Source of the DNA: JAHWJR01 sp035942035
Lineage (GTDB): Bacteria; Actinomycetota; Acidimicrobiia; Acidimicrobiales; CADCSY01
Direction of reading: 5' to 3'
DNA: 64,000 nucleotides
Assembly (NCBI GenBank): GCA_035942035.1
Contig: DASZDK010000063.1
Coordinates: 15,586-79,585 of the forward strand
Shown here piece by piece: positions 1 to 7,836 of the stretch. The notes beneath the pieces were generated by a model. That model did not search any database and was not told the DNA's origin. It worked only from the letters and a program-made list of their open reading frames with translations. The position numbers and the translations under genes are program-made. Positions within the stretch are counted from its first letter, which is position 1. The number at the start of each line of letters is the position of its first letter.

Positions 1-2
1 GC

Positions 3-434
3 CTGGCCGACCAGGTGGGGAAGCTCCTCGGCATCGGCTCGACGGTGGTGACGGTGTGGGACATCGTCAAGTGGCCGGTACTGCTGGTGATCGTCAGCTT
101 CATGTTCGCCATCCTGTACTGGGCGTCGCCCAACGTGAAGCAGCCAGGATTTCGCTGGGTCAGCCCCGGTGGTGTGGTCGCGGTCGTGTTATGGGTCGTC
201 GCCTCGGCGCTGTTCGCCTTCTACGTCGCCAACTTCGGCTCCTACAACAAGACCTACGGTGCCCTGGGCGGCGTCATCATCTTCTTGATCTGGTTGTGGA
301 TCTCGAACATCGCCGTCCTGCTCGGCGCCGAGTTCAATGCCGAGCTCGAACGAAGTCGCCAGATCGAAGCTGGCCACCCCCCGGACAAGGAGCCGTTCTT
401 GGAGCCACGCGACACGCGGAAGATGAAGGGGTAG
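3..434 (+). CDS. YihY/BrkB-family inner membrane protein, C-terminal part
   Basis: The reading frame is open from the window edge, so only the C-terminal ~143 residues are seen. They include hydrophobic segments (WPVLLVIVSFMFAILYW, then VVAVVLWVVASALFAFYV, then GGVIIFLIWLWISNIAVLLG) and the run NFGSYNKTYGALGG, which is characteristic of the YihY/BrkB integral membrane family, followed by a charged cytoplasmic tail. The family was once called RNase BN; its transport role is not established. The GTG at position 15 is not the true start because similarity continues to the edge. Family assignment is firm, function unknown. Confidence 0.85.
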   Translation: MADQVGKLLGIGSTVVTVWDIVKWPVLLVIVSFMFAILYWASPNVKQPGFRWVSPGGVVAVVLWVVASALFAFYVANFGSYNKTYGALGGVIIFLIWLWISNIAVLLGAEFNAELERSRQIEAGHPPDKEPFLEPRDTRKMKG

Positions 435-877
435 GGCTCGATGGCGGCGGCCACGTTGCGGTTCGAAAGGTCGTCGGTGTCGCGGTCGCCGGTGGGATGT
501 GGCAGGCCCGGCTGCGCCCCCACGGGAGCACCGTGGCCGGGACGAGCGCTGCGTTCCGCGACGCGTTCCTAGTCCTCTCCTGCTTCGGTTTCCTCGCCAT
601 GCTCTCGCCTCCTGGGCACGGCGCGACACGAAACCGGTGGCGGCTCGGGCATCCGGCGAACGACCCGTTCGCCGCGCCACCGAGACCACCGAGACCGGTG
701 ACGAAGCACCACCAGAGGGACCCCTGAGCTCGCTGAATCGCCCGGCCGCAGTCCCGGCTTCAGTGGAGGACGACGACCTGGCCCAGCCCAGCACCCGGCG
801 GGCTGCGTCCAACTCCTGCTCCCGCACCGCACCGAGGTCGGGAACGGTCACAGCCTCCCTTTCGTCGTGGCGGCTGC
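435..877. other. 443-bp stretch without a convincing gene
   Basis: Open frames exist on both strands here, but all are rich in Arg, Pro and Gly from GC bias and show no recognisable domain or good ribosome binding site. I see no tRNA-like cloverleaf and no strong hairpin with a U-tract. It presumably holds the terminator of the BrkB gene and the promoter of the following gene. Confidence 0.5.
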
Positions 878-1696
878 ATGGTGCAGGATCACCGGTGCTA
901 TCACCTCGGCATGGGGATCTTCTCCCGCCGGCTGCGTGACCACGGCCAGCCCCGCTCCCCCAACGGGGCCTCCTCCATGCACCTGTGGTGGGAGTTGCCC
1001 GGCCGCCTGGTCGAGGTGGCCGCCACCCTCGAGGTGGTCGTCCCGCCGGCGGTGCCCCGCCTGTACTTCTGGGCCCTCCAGGCGGGCTTCGACGACGGGC
1101 GGCGCCACCGGGGTGGGGCACACCTCGGCCTGCAGGCCCATCCTTCGCACCCGGGAGGGACGGCGGTCAACTGGGGCGGGTACCGGGCGGCGGCTGACGG
1201 CGGCGGCGAGCTGGCCGGCTCGACGTCGCAGCTGGCCAGCGCCACGGACAACCCCAACACTCGGGACTTTTCGTGGGTGGCGCAACGGCGGTATCGGCTC
1301 CGCATCCTGGCCGCAGACCGGCACGGTTCCCCTCGATGGCGAGGAGAGGTCACCGACCTGGCCACCGGGACGGCGACGGTCGTGCGCGACCTGGACGTGC
1401 CCGGTCGCTTCCTGGTCCAGCCCGTGGTGTGGTCCGAGGTCTTCGCCCGGTGCGACCACCCGACCGCCGCCGTGCGCTGGAGCGACCTGCGGGCGCGTGC
1501 CGCCGACCACCGCGAGCTGGAACCCACCGCCGTGCGGGTCTCGTACCAGTCCCGGGCCGAGGGCGGATGCGACAACACCACCGCCGCCATCGACGGTGAC
1601 GGCGTGGTCCAGGTGACCAACGTCGAACGCAGGATCAGGCCCGGCACTGCCATCACCTGGCCACCCGACGGCGGCCCGGCTCAGCTGCCCAGGTAG
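878..1696 (+). CDS. Conserved hypothetical protein
   Basis: A 272-residue soluble protein with no signal peptide or membrane segment. It has a compact beta-rich composition and the motifs HLWWELPG near the N-terminus, YFWALQAGF and TAVNWGGY in the first half, and a basic, Trp-containing second half. I have the impression of similar uncharacterised actinobacterial proteins but cannot name a family. ATG codons at 911 and 977 are alternative starts; none has a clear Shine-Dalgarno. Its 3' end overlaps the convergent YjbQ gene by 16 bp, so the two transcripts are antisense at their ends. Confidence 0.6.
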   Translation: MVQDHRCYHLGMGIFSRRLRDHGQPRSPNGASSMHLWWELPGRLVEVAATLEVVVPPAVPRLYFWALQAGFDDGRRHRGGAHLGLQAHPSHPGGTAVNWGGYRAAADGGGELAGSTSQLASATDNPNTRDFSWVAQRRYRLRILAADRHGSPRWRGEVTDLATGTATVVRDLDVPGRFLVQPVVWSEVFARCDHPTAAVRWSDLRARAADHRELEPTAVRVSYQSRAEGGCDNTTAAIDGDGVVQVTNVERRIRPGTAITWPPDGGPAQLPR

Positions 1697-2094
1697 GTGA
1701 ACCGCACCCGCCGTTGGGGGTTGTCGGCGTTGAGGTCGACGAGCACCACCCGTTGCCACGTGCCGAGCAGCGGACGACCTTCACCCACCGGGAGCACCAC
1801 TGAGGGGCTCACCACCACGGGCAAGAGGTGGTCCGCCCCGTGCCCGAGAGAACCGTGGCTGTGGCGGTACCGGTCGTCCCGCGGCAGAACCCGCTCGAGC
1901 AGCTCGAGCAGATCGGGCTCGGACCCCGAGCCCGTCTCCATGAGCGCCAGGCCGGCGGTGGCGTGAGGGGCGAACACGCTGAGCAGCCCGTCCCCTCGGT
2001 CCCCGCAGAAGCGGACGATCTCCTCGGTCAGGTCGAGGACCTTCTCGCTACTGGTGTCGAGGGTGATCTCGGTGCTCTCGAAGCTCGTCTCCAT
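1681..2094 (-). CDS. yjbQ: YjbQ/UPF0047 family protein
   Basis: This 137-residue protein has the full YjbQ fold signature: SVFAPHATAGLALMETG, then HGADHLLPVVVSPSVVLPV, and GTWQRVVLVDLN at the end. Family members are trimeric with a His-rich metal-like site, and some show weak thiamin phosphate synthase activity; the physiological role is unsettled. Length is normal. It is convergent with the preceding gene and divergent from the large hypothetical gene at 2136, with only 41 bp between their starts, so their promoters must lie in or near that gap. Confidence 0.9.
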   Translation of the reverse strand: METSFESTEITLDTSSEKVLDLTEEIVRFCGDRGDGLLSVFAPHATAGLALMETGSGSEPDLLELLERVLPRDDRYRHSHGSLGHGADHLLPVVVSPSVVLPVGEGRPLLGTWQRVVLVDLNADNPQRRVRFTYLGS

Positions 2095-2135
2095 CTCGTC
2101 CAGCTTGTCATCCCGGCCCGATAGCGTGGGCGCCC

Positions 2136-3797
2136 GTGTCCAGCAGGATCGATGTCGAGCTGACCAGCGAACGCCCCGACGGCACCTGGACCTGGCGCGC
2201 CGCCGGTGCCCGCCAGCCCAAGGGGGTCCTCGACGGGTCGTTGCTGCCCGAAAAGACCAAGGTCGGTGACGTGATCCGCGCCGAGGCCGACTTCGACGTC
2301 GACGGCATCACCGTTACGGCCGTGCTCCCGCCTCGGTCCACGCGGCGCGAGCCACAGCGCATCGAGATCCTCGGCCCGCCACCTGAGGAGCGGCCCCCCG
2401 CCGGGCGTGCCGACCCCACCCGACACCCGAAGGGACGCGGGCCCGAGCGGCCGCGCCCTCCCCGTCCGGCCGACGGAGACCGACGCCGCCCGGACCGCGA
2501 CGGTGAACGGCGCCGGCGCCCCGACCAGCGGCCGTCTCGGCGGGACACGGTGACGCAGGCGCCCTCGGCGCCGGCCCGACCCAAGCCGAAGAAGCTCCGT
2601 CCCGGACGTGCCCACCGCGACGCCGTGCTGGCTGAGCTGCCTCCCGAGCAGCACCCGATCGCCGTCCAGGTCCTGCGCGGAGGCATCCCGGCGGTGCGAA
2701 CCGCACTCGAGGAGCAGAACGCCAAGGCCCGCAAGGAGGGACTGCCCGAAGCGCCGAACAACGCCGTGCTGGCCATCGCCGAGCGGCTGCTCCCCCGCCT
2801 CCGCGTCGCCGAGTGGCTCGACCGAGCGGAAGCGGCCCTGGCCGACGCCGACGACCTGGCCCTGCGCGACCTGCGCTCGGTGGTGGTCAGCGCCGACGAC
2901 GTCGCCCGGGACCCCAGCACCCGGGAGGCAGCGGCCCGCCTGCGGGAGATCCTCGAACGACGGACGACAGCCGAGCATCAGGAGTGGCTCGCCGACCTGT
3001 GCGGGTCTCTCGAGTCGGGCCGGGTGGTACGGGCACTGCGCCTGTCGTCCCGCCCACCGCAACCCGGTGACCACCTCCCCCCGGAGGTGATCACCCGCCT
3101 GGCCGAGGCCGCGGGCGCGGCGATGACCGCCGATGCCGGCCCAGAGCGATGGGCAACCGTGCTCGATGCGGTGGCGTACTCCGCAGTGCGCCGCAACGTC
3201 ACACCCGCCGGTGTCCCATCGGAGCCGGGCGAGGAGCTGCTGGCCCTGGTGCGCAAGCACGCAGGGCGCGTGCCGGGCATCGCCCAGCTCTTCGGGGTGG
3301 AGCCGACGACCGAGCGCAGCGGCCCCAAGCGTCGGGGGAGCTCGGCCGACCGGGCGCCCAAGCACCGGGGCCGCCAGCAATCGGAGCCTCCGTCCAAAGA
3401 AGGAGGGCCGGCGACCCGACCGCGGCGCATTCCCCCTCCGCCAGCATCCGAGGCGCCCGTGGCCGGGAGCCCCGTGGCCGAGCCGGCGCCGCCGACGACC
3501 TCGCCGGCCGATCCTCCTGCGGGTGCGGCCGTTCCTCCCGCCGGCGTGGCTCCCGCGACCGAGGCCCCCACGACCGAGCCCTCGGGTGACGCGCCCGCCA
3601 CCGAGTCGCCCGCTGCGCCCGACGCGGCCGCCACCGAGTGGCCTGCCCCTGACGGGGCCACCCCCGAGCCGGTGGCTGAGCCGGTAGGCGAACCGGCTCC
3701 CGATCAGCCCCCGCCGGCGAGTGCCACCGCCGTCGATCCCCTCACCAGGCGCGACCGCTCGGACCCCGACGGGCCCGCCCCGCCGACATCCACGTGA
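2136..3797 (+). CDS. Hypothetical protein with Pro/Ala-rich tail
   Basis: Begins at GTG 2136 and encodes 553 residues. Three zones are visible: an N-terminal ~60-residue beta-rich module (IDVELTSERPDGTWTWRAAGAR...VGDVIRAEADFDVDGITVTAV), a basic low-complexity linker followed by a helical middle (about residues 165-400, rich in Leu, Ala and Arg), and a disordered C-terminal third made of Pro-Ala-Glu-Thr repeats. No catalytic motif or membrane segment is seen. The N-terminal module could be a small OB or barrel fold, which is inference. The middle keeps a clean hydrophobic pattern, so I take the frame as real. Confidence 0.7.
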   Translation: MSSRIDVELTSERPDGTWTWRAAGARQPKGVLDGSLLPEKTKVGDVIRAEADFDVDGITVTAVLPPRSTRREPQRIEILGPPPEERPPAGRADPTRHPKGRGPERPRPPRPADGDRRRPDRDGERRRRPDQRPSRRDTVTQAPSAPARPKPKKLRPGRAHRDAVLAELPPEQHPIAVQVLRGGIPAVRTALEEQNAKARKEGLPEAPNNAVLAIAERLLPRLRVAEWLDRAEAALADADDLALRDLRSVVVSADDVARDPSTREAAARLREILERRTTAEHQEWLADLCGSLESGRVVRALRLSSRPPQPGDHLPPEVITRLAEAAGAAMTADAGPERWATVLDAVAYSAVRRNVTPAGVPSEPGEELLALVRKHAGRVPGIAQLFGVEPTTERSGPKRRGSSADRAPKHRGRQQSEPPSKEGGPATRPRRIPPPPASEAPVAGSPVAEPAPPTTSPADPPAGAAVPPAGVAPATEAPTTEPSGDAPATESPAAPDAAATEWPAPDGATPEPVAEPVGEPAPDQPPPASATAVDPLTRRDRSDPDGPAPPTST

Positions 3798-3809
3798 CCC
3801 CCCCGAGGC

Positions 3810-4292
3810 TCAGCTGACGTTGAGGGATGCCGCCTTGTTGGGCGGTGCGGTGCCCGGCGTGTGCAGGTAGCTCTCCACCGAGGCCAGGCCGGGGACCTCC
3901 GCCACCACCTTCTGCACCTCGTCGATGTGGTCGGCATCATCGACCTGGCCCCGCAGCGTGGCAGCGCCTCCTACCACGTCGACCTTGACGTCACTGGTCG
4001 AGAATTCGAGTCCGGAGAACGCCTGCTTGATGGCGTGCAGGATGTCGGTGTCGTCCTCCGGGGTGAACTCCCCGGCTCCGGCAGAACGGGCGGCAGCGCC
4101 CTCCAGTTTGCCCTCGGCATAGCGCATACGGGCCTCGGTCTCTCGCTGACGCCGGCGGAGCGCGGCGGCCGCCTGGTCCTTGGTGCGGCTGCGGCGTGAC
4201 CGGCCGCGGTCGGGATCGAAGAAATAGGCGCCGGCGGCTCCGAGCGCCCCGGCGACCAGTGCGGTCAGACCCTTTCCGGTTCGTCGGGCCAT
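3810..4292 (-). CDS. BON-domain protein
   Basis: 160 residues from ATG 4292. The N-terminus has one short hydrophobic stretch (LTALVAGALGAAGAYFF) followed by the basic motif DPDRGRSRRSR, typical of small envelope-attached proteins. A coiled charged segment follows, then a BON domain (about residues 90-150) with the hallmark DVVGGAATLRGQVDDADHIDEV and VEVPGL-like region. BON domains bind membranes or lipids and occur in osmotic-stress proteins. The long in-frame upstream extension is Arg/Gly-rich and antisense to the Nudix gene, so it was rejected. Confidence 0.85.
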   Translation of the reverse strand: MARRTGKGLTALVAGALGAAGAYFFDPDRGRSRRSRTKDQAAAALRRRQRETEARMRYAEGKLEGAAARSAGAGEFTPEDDTDILHAIKQAFSGLEFSTSDVKVDVVGGAATLRGQVDDADHIDEVQKVVAEVPGLASVESYLHTPGTAPPNKAASLNVS

Positions 4293-4366
4293 TGGGGTCC
4301 TCCTCTTGTCGATGGCTCCATCGCGCCTACCCACTCTGCCGCGCCGCTGACACGCGCCAGGGCGGT

Positions 4367-4774
4367 TCAGGCGATGACGTCGAGAATGCCGTGAACGTGG
4401 AGGAACTCGGCCATCCCCTCCACCAGCTGCAGCTCGGCCACCTCGCCGAGGGGCACCCACGCCGCCTCCGCGGCGTCGTCCCCGGCGACTGGGTCCGTGC
4501 CCTCCAGCACCTCCACGGCGAAATCGAGGATCACGAAGTGATGGTCGTCGTCGATGCGCTCCACCCAATCGATGAGCGACCCGCACACGCCTTCGATTCC
4601 CGTCTCCTCGGCCAGCTCGCGCACCACGGCCTCGGCGAGGGTCTCCCCCGGGCCCACCCGGCCCCCGGGCACCGACCACTGGCCCGCCGCCGGCCCCCTC
4701 CCCCGGCGCACCAGCAGCAGGCGGCCAGCGTCGACGGCCACGGCGCCGACGCAGACCTGCGGCGGAGGCGTCAC
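4367..4774 (-). CDS. Nudix hydrolase
   Basis: A 135-residue single-domain Nudix enzyme. The Nudix box is intact: G-x5-E-x7-REUxEExGU, seen as GRVGPGET followed by VVRELAEETGI. These metal-dependent enzymes cleave nucleoside diphosphates linked to another moiety; the substrate cannot be read from sequence. The gene is 10 bp downstream of the acetyltransferase at 4785 and likely co-transcribed with it and the gene at 5274. Confidence 0.9.
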   Translation of the reverse strand: MTPPPQVCVGAVAVDAGRLLLVRRGRGPAAGQWSVPGGRVGPGETLAEAVVRELAEETGIEGVCGSLIDWVERIDDDHHFVILDFAVEVLEGTDPVAGDDAAEAAWVPLGEVAELQLVEGMAEFLHVHGILDVIA

Positions 4775-4784
4775 GGCCGGCAGC

Positions 4785-5273
4785 TCACGCCGGATCGGCG
4801 GCGAGGTCCACCAGCCGCCGGTGCACGATGATGGCCCGGGCGGTGAAGCCGAAGGTCTCGAAGAAGTTCTTGGTGTCCCGGTTGCCGGGAAGGGCCACGG
4901 CGTCGACGCCGCAGCACCCGTGCCCGCCGCACCAGCTCAGCACCTCCCCGATGAGTGCCTCGCCCACCCCCACGCTGCGGGCACCGGGCTCCACGAACAG
5001 ATCGGTCACCACGCCCAGCAGGTCACCGCTGCGCAGCCGCTCGAGGCGGACGCCGGCGTACCCCACCACCACCTCGTCGATGGTGCCGGCCAGGAGCAGC
5101 TGGCCGTCGTCGTCGAGGCTCTCCTGCAGCGACGCCAAGGCCGGCAGCGGACGGGTTTCCCGAGACGCCCAGATGACGCCGCCCCGCTCGCCGGCCTGCT
5201 CGGCCACGGCCTCCCCGGCCAGCCGGGCCAAGGTCGCCAGGTCGTCGCAGGTGGCAAGGCGGGCGCCTTCCAC
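4785..5273 (-). CDS. GNAT-family N-acetyltransferase
   Basis: 162 residues from GTG 5273. The acetyl-CoA binding region is visible as VVTDLFVEPGARSVGVGEALI, a degenerate R/Q-x-x-G-x-G/A loop, followed by the late-strand motif GNRDTKNFFETFGF, which is common in GNATs. The substrate is unknown. The GTG start follows the TAG stop of the upstream gene with no gap, which suggests translational coupling. Confidence 0.85.
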   Translation of the reverse strand: MEGARLATCDDLATLARLAGEAVAEQAGERGGVIWASRETRPLPALASLQESLDDDGQLLLAGTIDEVVVGYAGVRLERLRSGDLLGVVTDLFVEPGARSVGVGEALIGEVLSWCGGHGCCGVDAVALPGNRDTKNFFETFGFTARAIIVHRRLVDLAADPA

Positions 5274-5825
5274 CTACCGGCCCTGGAGCTGGGCGATCTT
5301 GTTCAGGATGGTCTTGCGACCCCGGTGGGCCTGCTCATAGGCCCGTACGGCCTCCAGCTCGTCGTTCGACAAGCTCGAGAGCCGGGGCAGCACCTGGGAC
5401 GCCGAGAGTGAGTCGTAGTCGGGGATGGCCAACGCGGCAGCAGCCGGCCCGTTCCCGGTACGAGGCACCGGAGGAGCGGCGGGAGCAACGATCGGCCCAT
5501 CGGGCGGGGGCGGAGGCGGACTCGTCGCCGGCGTCGAGGACGCCGCAGGGCCCGGGCTGGGTTCGGAGTGGTCGAGCACGCCGAGTTGCTCGAGCGTGGC
5601 CTGGGCCGAGGCCACGGCGTGCTCCAGGGCCTTCTCTGCCTGGGACCGTCCCTGGGACACCGCCATCTGCCCGACCATGCGGGCCACGCCGACTTGAGGG
5701 TCGACCTGGCGGCGACCCCGCTCGACGAGCCCGGGTACCAGGTCGCGCGCTGAGAGCGCCAGACCCACGGGTGCGTAGACGAAGAGCTCCACCACGCGGT
5801 CGAGCGGAGACTTGGAGTCGTTCAC
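5274..5825 (-). CDS. Conserved hypothetical, lipid-droplet-protein-like N-terminus
   Basis: 183 residues from GTG 5825. The N-terminal part (FVYAPVGLALSARDLVPGLVERGR) resembles short actinobacterial proteins annotated as lipid-droplet associated, which is only a pattern-level impression. A Pro/Ser/Ala-rich linker (about residues 75-130) precedes a C-terminal ~45-residue helical module (YDSLSASQVLPRLSSLS followed by EAVRAYEQAHRGRKTILNKI). That C-terminal motif looks like a small helical interaction domain. It is first in a three-gene unit with the GNAT and Nudix genes. Confidence 0.65.
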   Translation of the reverse strand: MNDSKSPLDRVVELFVYAPVGLALSARDLVPGLVERGRRQVDPQVGVARMVGQMAVSQGRSQAEKALEHAVASAQATLEQLGVLDHSEPSPGPAASSTPATSPPPPPPDGPIVAPAAPPVPRTGNGPAAAALAIPDYDSLSASQVLPRLSSLSNDELEAVRAYEQAHRGRKTILNKIAQLQGR

Positions 5826-5893
5826 AGCAATGATCCTTCCCGATCTTCCCGATCCACGAAAGTCAGCGTGCGGCCGGGCAAGCGGCACGGAGA

Positions 5894-6412
5894 TCAGACG
5901 CAGTCCCGGCACAAGAGCACTTCGCCCTCGGCCAGCTGGCTGGGGTGCTTCACGAGGAAGCACGACTGGCACACGAACTCCCCGGGCGCCCGGGGGCGCA
6001 CCTTACCGCCCTCGACCTTCTCCTCGGTCTCGGGAACCTCGTCCTCCTCGTCGTCCTCCTCGTCGTCGGCGACGACCAGACGGTCCTTTAGAATGGTGTC
6101 GAGGTCGGCCTCCACGTCGTCGGGGTCGGGCTCGTCGTCGTCGTCGTCCCCACCGTCCTCCTCGTCGCCGGCAGGCTCGGCCACCTTGGCCTTGCCCCGC
6201 TTCGTCGGAGGCGGTTTGACGACGCTGTCCTCGTCGGACTCCTCGTCGTGGTCGTCGGCGAACTCCGCGTCTGGGAACTCCTCGACACTCTCATCGTCGT
6301 CGTCGTCGAGAACCTCGTCGTCGTCGAGAACGTCCTCGTCGTCGAGGGCGTCCTCGTCGTCGGGCGCGTCCAGGCTCTCGTCGGTCTGGTCGTCGTCGAG
6401 ATCGTCGGCCAT
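5894..6412 (-). CDS. DUF4193 protein with very acidic N-terminus
   Basis: 172 residues from ATG 6412, preceded by AAGGAG. The first ~130 residues are dominated by Asp and Glu, encoded by runs of GAC/GAG that appear on the plus strand as gtc/ctc tandem repeats. The C-terminal ~40 residues are the DUF4193 signature: a zinc-ribbon-like GEFVCQSCFLVKHPSQLA ending in LLCRDC, i.e. a CxxC pair on each side of a short loop. DUF4193 is an actinobacterial family of unknown function, usually ~100 residues, so the acidic extension is longer than normal. Confidence 0.85.
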   Translation of the reverse strand: MADDLDDDQTDESLDAPDDEDALDDEDVLDDDEVLDDDDDESVEEFPDAEFADDHDEESDEDSVVKPPPTKRGKAKVAEPAGDEEDGGDDDDDEPDPDDVEADLDTILKDRLVVADDEEDDEEDEVPETEEKVEGGKVRPRAPGEFVCQSCFLVKHPSQLAEGEVLLCRDCV

Positions 6413-6787
6413 GGCTCCTTCGATGGCAAGAGGCGTGCGAGCGGAAGAACCGACGGCGGACTCTATCCATTCCCGGCCCGTGTTCGTCCATCCGGGCGCT
6501 GCACCACGGCCACGTCGGCGCCCCACCGGCTCGGCGGGGCGCCAGGAGCCGCAGGGGACCGGCGAGAAGGGTGCCCAGCGAGCCTTTGGGGCCGTCGACC
6601 ATCCCGAACCGTCGCGGAGAGGCAATGCCTCTCTGTGACGAACCGGCGCCTGAGACGTTTGCTACTGAGCTCGCTGGGCTACCCCGCCCAGGCCTTCTCC
6701 TCGGCCACCCGAGTAAAAGAAGGCCTGACCTTCTTGCCACGCCCCCGGGCGGCGTGTCAACCGACGGTGCCGAGCCAAACCATGACG
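6413..6787. other. Gene-free stretch with an inverted repeat
   Basis: Together with the palindrome that follows, about 436 bp between the DUF4193 start and the LysM gene stop hold no convincing ORF. Arms at 6689-6698 and 6718-6727 (caggccttct and its exact complement, 19-nt loop) could form a 10-bp hairpin. The DUF4193 promoter should lie around 6430-6480. GC is somewhat lower than in the neighbouring genes. Confidence 0.5.
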
Positions 6788-6821
6788 CTGACCAGCCTCG
6801 ACGCGCGTCGAGGCTGGTCAG
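6788..6821. repeat. 34-bp perfect palindrome
   Basis: Every position from 6788 to 6821 pairs with its mirror (ctgaccagcctcgacg on each arm, two central bases). It lies 27 bp past the stop of the LysM/transglycosylase gene. As RNA it would make a ~15-bp GC-rich hairpin. There is no U-tract beyond it in either direction; instead a T6 run precedes it on the minus strand. It may be a U-tract-less terminator, or an operator for a dimeric regulator. Confidence 0.7.
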
Positions 6822-6848
6822 GGCAGGCAGAAAAAACCTGTATCGGGA

Positions 6849-7745
6849 TCAGAAGTGGCGGTCGCGGAAGGCGAGGACGTCGGTGAGGTACACCGTCGTG
6901 GCGGGAGAGGGACCGAAGGCACGCACCGCCGCCAGGCCCTGGTAGTAGCCGGCCAGGGCGGTGGCCGGGTCACCCTCGGTGCGGTCGAGCAGCCAGCGCA
7001 GGTAGCGGGCGCTCATACGGATGTTGTCGTCCGGAACGTCCGGGTCGAGAGACTCGCGCAGGACGATGTCGCGCATCCACGTCACCGTGTCGGGCATCAG
7101 CTGGCCGATGCCCATGGCCCCCGCACTGGAGACCACGTGGTTCTGCCAGCCGGACTCCACCCAGGCCATGGCCATGAGCAGGTCGGCAGGGATCCCGTAG
7201 GTCGCCGCCCAGTGCTCGAAGCGGGGCACGAGTTTCAGGCGCTCAGGCGAGGACTGCAGGCGCGAGGGCAGGCGTGACGCCTCGACCCCGGCGCCGCCCG
7301 GGCGGGGGCTGCCGGCAGCGGGGAGGGACAGGCGCTGGCCGCTGCGCACGAGATTGAGGTCGGTGATGCCGTTGGCGGCGGCAAGGCCCCGGACCGTCAC
7401 CCTGTGGTCGGCGGCGATGCTCGAGAGGGTCTCCCCCGACCCGACGGTGTGAGTGGCGCCTCCCGCCGGACCACCGCCCCGAGGGGCCGCTCTGGTGCCG
7501 CCGGCGGCCGGTAGGGCGAGGGTGGCGCCGGCGAGCACGCGGTGGACATCGGAGATGCCGTTGGCCTCAGCGAGGCCCCGGACGGTCACCCCGTGGTCGG
7601 CGGCGATGCCCGAGAGGCTCTCCCCGGGCCGAACGGTGTGGGAGCTGGTGGCAGCGGGCCCGGCGACGGCCAGGCCGGCGATCACGACCATGGCCACGCC
7701 CGGGCTCGATCGGTGCCGGCGGCTGGCAGGTGTGGGGACGCGCAC
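6849..7745 (-). CDS. Secreted lytic transglycosylase with two LysM domains
   Basis: 298 residues from GTG 7745. An N-terminal basic and hydrophobic segment (VAMVVIAGLAVAGPA) is a likely signal peptide. Two LysM repeats follow (SHTVRPGESLSGIAADHGVT and THTVGSGETLSSIAADHRVT), each about 45 residues, for peptidoglycan binding. The C-terminal half is an SLT-type muramidase domain with the catalytic glutamate in AWVESGW and the motif AGAMGIGQLMP. It should cleave glycan strands outside the membrane, in wall turnover or division. The 91-bp gap upstream to thyX is too short for a large riboswitch. Confidence 0.9.
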   Translation of the reverse strand: MRVPTPASRRHRSSPGVAMVVIAGLAVAGPAATSSHTVRPGESLSGIAADHGVTVRGLAEANGISDVHRVLAGATLALPAAGGTRAAPRGGGPAGGATHTVGSGETLSSIAADHRVTVRGLAAANGITDLNLVRSGQRLSLPAAGSPRPGGAGVEASRLPSRLQSSPERLKLVPRFEHWAATYGIPADLLMAMAWVESGWQNHVVSSAGAMGIGQLMPDTVTWMRDIVLRESLDPDVPDDNIRMSARYLRWLLDRTEGDPATALAGYYQGLAAVRAFGPSPATTVYLTDVLAFRDRHF

Positions 7746-7836
7746 GGTTACCTCCGTCCCCGCCCGCCAGCAGCAGTCTTACCCGACCACGTCGGCCACA
7801 GCAACCCCACTGGCAACAAGCGGCCGAGCCAACGGA

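Noticed and set aside
465..480. ggttcgaaa as a tRNA T-loop
   Set aside because: No complementary T-stem or acceptor stem around it. No tRNA was found in the window.
499..939. 146-codon ORF in the 435-877 gap
   Set aside because: Arg/Pro/Ala-rich with no motif and it overlaps the start of the next gene out of frame.
6290..6360. Trinucleotide repeats as a CRISPR or microsatellite locus
   Set aside because: The repeats are within the acidic coding region of the DUF4193 protein; there is no spacer structure. No CRISPR array is visible anywhere in the window.
7746..7836. Cyclic-di-AMP riboswitch before the LysM/transglycosylase gene
   Set aside because: Such genes often have one in Actinobacteria, but the 91-bp gap is too short and lacks the conserved motifs.
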